The notes below the pieces were generated by a model. It saw nothing but the letters and a program-made list of their open reading frames with translations. It searched no databases and was not told the origin of the DNA. This document shows, in pieces, positions 1-5,249 of a stretch of 6,737 nucleotides of DNA. Origin of the DNA: Acidobacteriota bacterium (GTDB lineage Bacteria; Acidobacteriota; UBA6911); contig JAFNAH010000136.1 in assembly GCA_017860075.1 (NCBI GenBank), positions 1 through 6,737 of the forward strand, in the 5' to 3' direction. Within the stretch, counting starts at the first letter, position 1; each line of letters begins with the position of its first letter. The position numbers were made by a program, and so were the translations under genes.

Positions 1-66
1 GACTTTGCCATGGGCGGGCACAATAGAAACCAGGAATGCGCTGAAGAGCGGAACCAGGCGCGGCAT
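1..66 (-). CDS. N-terminus of an exported protein, function unknown (partial)
   Basis: Read on the minus strand, an ATG at 66-64 opens 22 codons up to the window edge, giving MPRLVPLFSAFLVSIVPAHG followed by Lys-Val. This has the form of a Sec signal peptide: a short n-region with one Arg, a hydrophobic core at about residues 4-16, and a likely cleavage after the Ala of VPA (residue 18). The start is supported by an AGGAGG Shine-Dalgarno at 78-73, six bases from the ATG. The gene is divergent from the deacylase pseudogene at 213, with about 146 bases between the two starts, so the promoters of both must lie there. The mature protein is outside the window, so no function can be given. The existence of the gene is inferred from the start signal plus the signal peptide. 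Confidence 0.72.
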   Translation of the reverse strand, partial: MPRLVPLFSAFLVSIVPAHGKV

Positions 67-72
67 TTCTTA

Positions 73-78
73 CCTCCT
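73..78 (-). promoter_or_regulatory. Strong Shine-Dalgarno of the left-edge minus-strand gene
   Basis: The minus strand reads GAAGGAGGTAAGAA and then ATG, a near-perfect anti-16S match at six-base spacing. It decides that a minus-strand gene begins at 66 although only 22 codons are visible. The rest of the gap (79-201) shows no promoter boxes I would defend. Confidence 0.75.
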
Positions 79-212
79 TCAGGCCACGGTGCGAATGCAC
101 CATTGAATCTGACCCAACCAAGACTCGGAGAGCGTGCCGGGAAATGCAACCAGAATCTTTCGGGTCCCGTGCTATTCTGCGTCGCCGAGCGTTTTCGGAA
201 CGGAGGGTGATC

Positions 213-1776
213 ATGAGCCGTGCGAGGAACTTCGTGTTTGTGTTGATCATTGCCCTGGCTCTCGTTTGCTCGGGTTCATGCCGCAAACAAGGCCTCACCT
301 ATGATCTGGTTATCGTCAATGGCCGCGTCGTGGACGGATCCGGCGCCGGTCCAATTGAGGCAGACGTCGCCGTCATTGGAGACTCCGTTGTCGGCGTTGG
401 ATCACTCGACCCGGAAGCGCGCGGGCAGGCCAGGCGCGTCATCGACGCCCGGGGATTGGTCGTCTGCCCGGGATTCATCGACATCCACACTCATTCGGAC
501 TATCCGCTCCTGGTCGATGGGACTGCCCAGAGCAAGATCCGGCAGGGTGTCACCACCGAGATCCTGGGCGAGTCGGATTCCGCCGGCCCGATCCAGGGCA
601 AGATGGAAAGGTCGGCTCCCTACGGGCTGCATGTCGACTGGAGAACCCTTGGCGAGTATTTCAAGCGGCTCGAAAGGGGTGGCATTTCGGTCAACGTGGG
701 ATCGTTTGTCGGCGCCACCCAGGTGCGCAGGTGCATCCTGGGTGAGGAAAGCCGGGAACCGACCCGCCCGGAGATGGAACAGATGAAGCAGCTGGTCACA
801 GAAGCCATGCAGGACGGGGCACTGGGGCTTTCCGTGGCCCTGCTCGTCCCCCCCAACACCTATCACACCACCGCGCAGCTGATCGAGCTCGCCTCGGCCG
901 TGAAACCCTTCGGAGGCCTCTACCTGACACATATCAGAACCGAAGGCGAAGGAATCGAGACGGCGATCGGCGAGGCTCTCGAAGTCGCCGAGAAGGCTCA
1001 GGTTCCTGTGGACATCCTGCACCTCAAGATTGCCGACCGCCGCCTCTGGGGCAGGATGAAGAATGTCTGCGACCTGATCGAAGGTGCCAGGAGCCGCGGG
1101 ATACGGGCCTCCGCGGACCAATACCCGTATGTCGCCGGTCAAAACAACCTGGTTGCGCTCGTGCCTCCATGGGCCATGGAAGGCGGGCACGAAAAGATGC
1201 TGGCCCGCCTGCGGAATCCTGTGGAGCGCCGTCGCATCGAGAAGGATCTCCATGCGGGCATTCCCGGTTGGTTCAACCACTACCTTGCCATGAGCGGCTG
1301 GGAAGGGTGCGTGGTTGCATCGGTAAGGACCGAAGCCAACAGGAAATACGAAGGCAAATCAATCGCAGAGATTGCCCGGCTCTCCGGCAAACGACCGGCG
1401 GATGCGGTGTTCGACCTGCTCGTTGACGAGCAGGGATCAGTCCCGGCCGTTTCCGCGTGTGCTGGGAAAGTACGTGCGCGAAGAACACGTCCTGACACTG
1501 CCTGAAGCAATCCGCAAGATGACTTCGCTGAACTCAGAGAAACTCGGTATTGAGGATCGGGGTCTGTTGCGCGCCGGGAAGAAAGCCGACATCACTATCT
1601 TTGATTCAGAACGAGTCACGGACCGGGCCACGTTCGAAAACCCGCACCAGTACCCCGTCGGGATCGAGTACGTCATCGTGAATGGCGTTCCGGTCCTTGA
1701 GAAGGAACAGCACCTGGGTACCAAGCCTGGCCGGGTCCTCAGGAAAAACGCACCGGCCGCCGCCGGAAGACAGTGA
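213..1776 (+). pseudogene. N-acyl-D-amino-acid deacylase (amidohydrolase superfamily), broken by an out-of-frame internal deletion
   Basis: The intact family hydrolyses N-acyl-D-amino acids to the D-amino acid and a carboxylate in a metal-dependent TIM barrel. The ATG at 213 is chosen because GGAGG at 202-206 sits six bases upstream and because it yields a signal peptide (residues 1-23); C23 after SGS could be a lipid-attachment Cys, but the lipobox is weak. Visible in order: the small beta domain YDLVIVNGRVVDGSG (about 30-45), metal ligands H92 and H94 in DIHTHSD, GVTTEILGES with E120 where classical D-aminoacylases have a Cys ligand, H240 in THIRTEG and H270 in ILHLK. The frame is intact to about residue 413 (base 1450). 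The C-terminus then continues in another frame from FPRVLGKYVREE at 1450 to the TGA at 1774-1776. Between the two parts, the roughly 40-45 residues that normally carry the catalytic Asp (G-S-D-G motif) are missing. The translated product would stop at 1505 with 430 residues and no catalytic Asp. An assembly error is the main alternative to real decay. Confidence 0.88.
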
Positions 1777-1906
1777 TTTTGGGGACAGGCTACTCAACCT
1801 CGAAACTCGCTCCGACGGTCTCCGCCGAAGAAGTCTGCGCCTGCCTCTCAATCCGGGAATGAAGCTCTGGAGTTTCGAGGTTGAGTAGCCTGTCCCTGTA
1901 ATTACT
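1772..1906. repeat. Long inverted repeat between convergent genes, MITE-like or REP-like element
   Basis: A perfect 27-bp inverted repeat has arms at 1782-1808 (beginning GGGACAGGCTACTCAACC) and 1870-1896 (ending GGTTGAGTAGCCTGTCCC), with 61 bases between them. Allowing G-U pairs, the dyad extends outward to 1772 and 1906: 37 positions with 33 Watson-Crick pairs, three wobbles and one mismatch. It fills the whole gap between the deacylase pseudogene (stop 1774-1776) and the aminotransferase gene (stop codon at 1904-1902 on the minus strand), and both stop codons lie in the outer stem at mirror positions. There is no transposase, and the loop has no convincing reading frame. The long loop and the lack of a U-run after the stem argue against a plain intrinsic terminator, although it could stop transcription from both sides. 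A non-autonomous mobile repeat is the best reading; I have a vague, unverified memory of GGGACAGGCTACT-like ends at dispersed bacterial repeats. Confidence 0.8.
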
Positions 1907-3248
1907 TCGCCAGCGCTGCGCTGTGGGTCCGAAGCTTCTGAATCGCCGCGATGATGTGGTCGATGTCACTCCGACTCGCAAGTAGCATGTTCTGCGTGAT
2001 CCCCACTGTCGTGTCGCATACCTGCTTGTTGCCCTTCAAGGCGCCGAGGCTCTCCCGGTAGGCACGCAACCTCTGTTCGCTCCAGAGGCGTTTGAATCCG
2101 CGCGAGGCGATGGCTTCGTCGAGCAGGCCGTCGTAGTACTGTTCGCTGTATACACTCGAACACGGTACCCCTTCCGCGGAGAGTGCTTCCATGAATCTGT
2201 CACGGGAGAGGCGGTTGAACTGCGCGGCGTCGTAGCGGAACGCATAGAGATGCCAAACCGCCCGGCTGTTTTCCGGCAGGCGCACGGGTGTAATCCCGGG
2301 AATCTTCGAAAGGTTGGCCGTAAGGTAGTCGGCGGTTTCGCGGCGTATTGCGGTCTCCTTCTGCAGTTTTTCGAACTGCTGCAGAAGAAGCATGGCCTGG
2401 GGCTGCATCATGCGATAGTTGTTGCCGCGCGTGAAACTGCCCTTGCCTTTGAAGCTGCCGATGGAGCGGCCGCAGTTGTGGAAAGCATTGCAGCGGTCAA
2501 TCAGCTCCTCGCTCATGCTCGTGATCGCGCCGCCTTCGCCGGACGGGATGTGCTTGGATTCCTGGAAACTGAAACAGCCCACGTCGCCGATCGTTCCGCA
2601 CTTGTGACCCTTGTATTCCGCAAGCCACGCCTGGCAGGCGTCCTCTATGACCGCCAGCTTGTGTTTCTTTGCGATCGCGTTGATCGGGTCCATGTCGCAC
2701 GGCATTCCGAAGATGTGCACGGGCACAATCGCGCGGGTGCGGTCGGTGATCCGGCTTTCGATGGAGGCGGGATCCATCGTGAGCGTCGCCGGGTCGGTGT
2801 CGGCGAAGACGGGTAGCGCCTTGGTCGTGAGGATGGAGTTGTACGTGGCGATGAACGTATAGGGTGAGGTGATGACCTCGTCGCCGGCATCCACTCCCAT
2901 CACGTGGAGACTGACTATAAGTGCGGTGGTACCGCTCGCAGTAGCCAGGCATTTTCTGGCGCCGAGAAGTTGCGCGTAAGCCGCTTCGAAGTCGGTCACA
3001 TGGGTACCGGATCCGCGAAACCACTTGCAGCTGCGGTAAACCTCCAGCATTTTCGGCTCCCAGGCTTCCCGCCACTGCGGCCACGGCAGCCATCCGCCCT
3101 TGTGAACCGGCGTGCCGCCGAGCAATGCGGGCTTATCGGAGTCGGCAGCGAATACGGTCGGCCCTCTGCGGGCGCTCAGCCACGAGAGAGCGGCACCGCC
3201 CGCCGCTCCGGTTCGGATGAATCCGCGTCGTGTGAGATCTTCCTTCAT
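1902..3248 (-). CDS. DegT/DnrJ/EryC1/StrS-family PLP aminotransferase with Tat signal
   Basis: The 448-residue product is a fold-type I PLP enzyme of the family that usually aminates keto-sugars, often nucleotide-linked. The start at 3248 has AAGGAG at 3262-3257, eight bases upstream. Residues 5-14 (LTRRGFIRTG) form a twin-arginine motif followed by a Gly/Ala-rich hydrophobic stretch (14-26) and a possible cleavage site near VFA-AD (32-36). The catalytic domain shows SGTTAL (105-110), which binds the PLP phosphate; SPYTFIAT (128-135); VIEDACQA with D203 for the pyridine nitrogen; the Schiff-base lysine K232 in FQESKHIPSGEGG; and GNNYRM (275-280). All expected catalytic residues are present and the length is normal once the leader is subtracted. 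It is convergent with the deacylase pseudogene and divergent from the GHL10 gene. The Tat leader implies export of the folded, PLP-loaded enzyme, which is odd for a family that is mainly cytoplasmic. The substrate cannot be read from the sequence, and a non-catalytic or regulatory role is possible. Confidence 0.93.
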   Translation of the reverse strand: MKEDLTRRGFIRTGAAGGAALSWLSARRGPTVFAADSDKPALLGGTPVHKGGWLPWPQWREAWEPKMLEVYRSCKWFRGSGTHVTDFEAAYAQLLGARKCLATASGTTALIVSLHVMGVDAGDEVITSPYTFIATYNSILTTKALPVFADTDPATLTMDPASIESRITDRTRAIVPVHIFGMPCDMDPINAIAKKHKLAVIEDACQAWLAEYKGHKCGTIGDVGCFSFQESKHIPSGEGGAITSMSEELIDRCNAFHNCGRSIGSFKGKGSFTRGNNYRMMQPQAMLLLQQFEKLQKETAIRRETADYLTANLSKIPGITPVRLPENSRAVWHLYAFRYDAAQFNRLSRDRFMEALSAEGVPCSSVYSEQYYDGLLDEAIASRGFKRLWSEQRLRAYRESLGALKGNKQVCDTTVGITQNMLLASRSDIDHIIAAIQKLRTHSAALAK

Positions 3249-3306
3249 GGTCTTATCTCCTTGGTATCAGGCCGTTGTCACACTGCAGGGTAAGAGTCCT
3301 CCACCA

Positions 3307-3317
3307 CTGATTATCAG
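3307..3317. promoter_or_regulatory. Small palindrome flanked by direct repeats upstream of the aminotransferase gene
   Basis: CTGATTATCAG is a perfect 5+1+5 palindrome. It is bracketed by two copies of GTCCTCC at 3296-3302 and 3320-3326. On the minus strand it contains GATAAT, a five-of-six match to a -10 box, about 60 bases before the aminotransferase start, but I find no matching -35 box. An operator or promoter element is possible, but a chance palindrome of this size is also quite likely. Confidence 0.22.
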
Positions 3318-3444
3318 GCGTCCTCCTACTCTACTGCGACACCCATCCAGCTGAAAGCGGAATCCTGAGAGCGGGGGATAAGAGAGCAGCGACCGACAAC
3401 TTCCGGGGAGCTCATTTTCGCTGAGAACCACCTTGCAATATCGT

Positions 3445-3467
3445 GGACCGTGCTCTAAGCTCGGTCC
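3445..3467 (+). promoter_or_regulatory. Hairpin-forming dyad just upstream of the GHL10 gene
   Basis: GGACCG at 3445-3450 pairs with CGGTCC at 3462-3467. After one T/T mismatch, GCT (3452-3454) pairs with AGC (3458-3460) around a three-base loop, so nine of ten stem positions pair. The dyad ends 27 bases before the GHL10 start codon and is not followed by a T-run, so it is not an intrinsic terminator. It could be an operator or a 5'-leader hairpin; its role is an inference from position only. The rest of the 246-base divergent gap (3249-3494) holds no gene that I can support. Confidence 0.35.
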
Positions 3468-3494
3468 GGCTGATGTGACGGTACCGATAATTGC

Positions 3495-5042
3495 ATGCGC
3501 GCGCCGCCGATCCTCCTTCTCTTGTTGCTGACGACCCCTCCTGCCTGGGCGGCATCCGTGACCGACCGCGCGCAGGAGATACGCGCACTCTGGGTGGATG
3601 CCTTCCATGAAGGAATCCGCTCGCCGGCCGAGGCAAACCGGCTGGTGGTTGAAGCGAGAGCGGCGCACATAAACGTTTTGTTTGTTCAGGTGCGTCGCCG
3701 TGGAGACTCGCTGTACACGAAATCGATCGACCCGCCGCTCGACGATCCCGCGTACGACCCGGGATTCGACGCACTGGCGTACATCATCGACCTGGCTCAT
3801 CGGGAGGGAATCCAGGTCCATGCCTGGTTAAATGCGACCCCCGCCTGGCAGGGCACCAGGCCGCCGCGCGACCCGCGCCATGTTTTCAATCAACACGGAT
3901 TGTCCAGGAAAGGCGCCGAAAACTGGCTGACCATGACTCGAAAGGGGGAGGCCCGTTTCCCGGCCGGCTATTTCCTCGATCCCGGACATCCGGCAGCCGC
4001 TGCATACATGACGGAGGTCTGCCTCAATGTCGTCCGTAACTATGCCGTAGACGGGATCCACTTTGACTACATACGGTACCCTGAAACCAGGGATCGCTCG
4101 CCGCGCGGAGCGTCCGTCGGGTACAACCCGGTAAGCCTTCAACGATTCCGGCTGGCGGCCGGCCGCAATGACGTTCCGGAACCGGGCGACGAGCAATGGA
4201 TGGCCTGGCGCAGGGATCAGGTCACTCAACTGGTCCGCCGGATCTACCTTGAAGCCAAGGCCGCAAAGCCCGGCATCAGGGTTAGTGCCGCAGCCGTTGC
4301 GTGGGGAAAGCCTCCGACCAAAGAATCCGATTTCCTGGATGCGGTTCCCGGGCAGAAAGTGTTTCAGGATTGGCACGGCTGGCTGAAGGAGGGGATCCTG
4401 GATCTCGTAGTGCCCATGAACTACGCGCGGGAAGCCGATCCCACTGTCCGGAGATGGTTCGACGGCTGGATCCAATGGGAGAAGAGCCACAAGCACGGAC
4501 GACAGTTAGCCGTGGGCATCGGCGCATACCTCAATTCAAAAGAAGCGAATCTTGCCCAGATCGCCCGGGCGCTCGAGCCCGGGTCCGGCAGGCGAATCGA
4601 CGGCGTGTGCTTCTTCTCGTACGCGAACCCCTTCGCCTCCCGACACGAGGCCCTGGATGCTGCAACGCCGATCCAGAGCCAAGCGACAGGTCCTGTAAAG
4701 CGTATGCTGTACCTGTCCGCCGGCACAGTCTCAGACCAGGGAGCCTTTGATCAACCGGCGCCACCGGCCGCCGGGAAAGAACGAACCTTGGCGCAGGCCG
4801 GGAGTGATGCGGCGGAGACCGCTCTCAGCACGCATCGGGCCCTCATCGATCCGCGGATCCCGTTGTATGGTGCGGGAGAGCCGTCTCCCCGTGGCGACGC
4901 TCGCGGCCGCGGTGACGGCGGCATTAACTCAGGATTTTTGAATCTCAACCCGGGCAAGAATGGGGCCGTCATCGAAGGATCCTTGCCCAGACGAACTGTG
5001 CTCGACGTCGACCGCAGCAAAGTCCCCCGAGCTACACTCTAA
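3495..5042 (+). CDS. Exported GHL10-family (DUF187) glycoside hydrolase
   Basis: This 515-residue protein starts with a Sec signal peptide (MRAPPILLLLLLTTPPAWA, cleavage near residue 19). The catalytic TIM-barrel domain spans about 27-390 and shows the usual family landmarks: EIRALWVDAF (28-37), the INVLFVQVRRRGDSLY strand (59-74), YDPGFDALAYIIDLAHREGIQVHAWLN in two parts (87-113), YFLDPGHPAAAAY (159-171), VDGIHFDYIRYPE with acidic D191 (185-197), LDLVVPMNY (302-310) and VCFFSYANP (371-379). GHL10 proteins are predicted polysaccharide hydrolases; the characterised member DigH (YddW) of E. coli cuts denuded peptidoglycan strands, so cell-wall glycan or plant polysaccharide are the candidate substrates. 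Residues about 415-515 are a Pro/Ala/Gly-rich linker and a region weakly like a carboxypeptidase-regulatory-type beta domain (GGINSGFLNLNPGKNGAVIEG in 475-495, KVPRATL at the end). The start has no clear Shine-Dalgarno, but an in-frame TGA at 3471 leaves no earlier ATG or GTG choice. Confidence 0.9.
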   Translation: MRAPPILLLLLLTTPPAWAASVTDRAQEIRALWVDAFHEGIRSPAEANRLVVEARAAHINVLFVQVRRRGDSLYTKSIDPPLDDPAYDPGFDALAYIIDLAHREGIQVHAWLNATPAWQGTRPPRDPRHVFNQHGLSRKGAENWLTMTRKGEARFPAGYFLDPGHPAAAAYMTEVCLNVVRNYAVDGIHFDYIRYPETRDRSPRGASVGYNPVSLQRFRLAAGRNDVPEPGDEQWMAWRRDQVTQLVRRIYLEAKAAKPGIRVSAAAVAWGKPPTKESDFLDAVPGQKVFQDWHGWLKEGILDLVVPMNYAREADPTVRRWFDGWIQWEKSHKHGRQLAVGIGAYLNSKEANLAQIARALEPGSGRRIDGVCFFSYANPFASRHEALDAATPIQSQATGPVKRMLYLSAGTVSDQGAFDQPAPPAAGKERTLAQAGSDAAETALSTHRALIDPRIPLYGAGEPSPRGDARGRGDGGINSGFLNLNPGKNGAVIEGSLPRRTVLDVDRSKVPRATL

Positions 5043-5060
5043 GAACATTGGTGGACTGGT

Positions 5061-5231
5061 TCCTCCCTCTTCAGTCTGGAAACAGGAATCAAACCTATGT
5101 TTGATCTCCTGGGAACGCCGGCCAGGGACAAGCGGCTCGTGATTGATGAGACAGACCGTATTCCGCCGTGAAATCAAGTCATCAGGGAAACTCCGGCCTG
5201 GCTTGACCGCCACCTGGGTCCCGCGAAATAG
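5061..5231 (+). pseudogene. C-terminal remnant of an alpha/beta-hydrolase (peptidase S9-like) gene
   Basis: In the same frame as the upstream GHL10 gene but after its stop, the sequence reads SLFSLETGIKPMFDLLGTP, then ARDKRLVIDETDRIPP, a TGA at 5169-5171, and then NQVIRETPAWLDRHLGPAK before a TAG at 5229-5231. From memory, this matches the extreme C-terminus of alpha/beta-hydrolase domains common in Acidobacteriota, often fused to protein kinases or TolB-like propellers, where it reads roughly GTPxxxKRxVxxxxxHxPPRNxxIRETLxWLDRYLGP. Two lesions stand out: the catalytic His position is Arg (CGT in TDRIPP), and the Arg after PP is a stop (TGA, one change from CGA). No upstream part of the domain, including a nucleophile elbow, is present. 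It is therefore a dead fragment of about 57 codons lying between two carbohydrate-enzyme genes. The family match is recognition without a search. Confidence 0.7.
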
Positions 5232-5249
5232 AACCGAATCGAGGTCGCC

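Noticed and set aside
10..210. 66-codon plus-strand frame at the left edge
   Set aside because: It overlaps the signal peptide and ribosome site of the minus-strand gene, has no Shine-Dalgarno, and its product is not protein-like.
144..212. Upstream ATG start for the deacylase at 144
   Set aside because: It would add 23 residues in front of a good signal peptide and has no suitable ribosome site, whereas the ATG at 213 has GGAGG at six-base spacing.
402..1280. 292-codon open frame on the minus strand
   Set aside because: It lies opposite the well-supported deacylase reading frame, has no family resemblance or ribosome site, and is the usual antisense opening in GC-rich coding DNA.
1437..1470. 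Programmed ribosomal frameshift in the deacylase
   Set aside because: There is no convincing slippery heptamer, and the conserved catalytic segment is missing altogether, so shifting frame would not restore a working enzyme.
1782..1896. Ordinary intrinsic terminator
   Set aside because: The stem is far longer than usual, the loop is 61 bases, and no U-run follows the stem on either strand; it may still affect termination, but its form is that of a repeat element.
2250..2816. 188-codon open frame on the plus strand
   Set aside because: It is antisense to the PLP-binding part of the aminotransferase, which has clear motifs; the plus-strand frame shows none.
3433..3461. TTGCAA and TAAGCT as -35 and -10 boxes for the GHL10 gene
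   Set aside because: The spacing is 17 but only four and three of six bases match the consensus, which is expected by chance.
3828..4496. 222-codon open frame on the minus strand
   Set aside because: It is antisense to the GHL10 catalytic domain and has no recognisable protein features.
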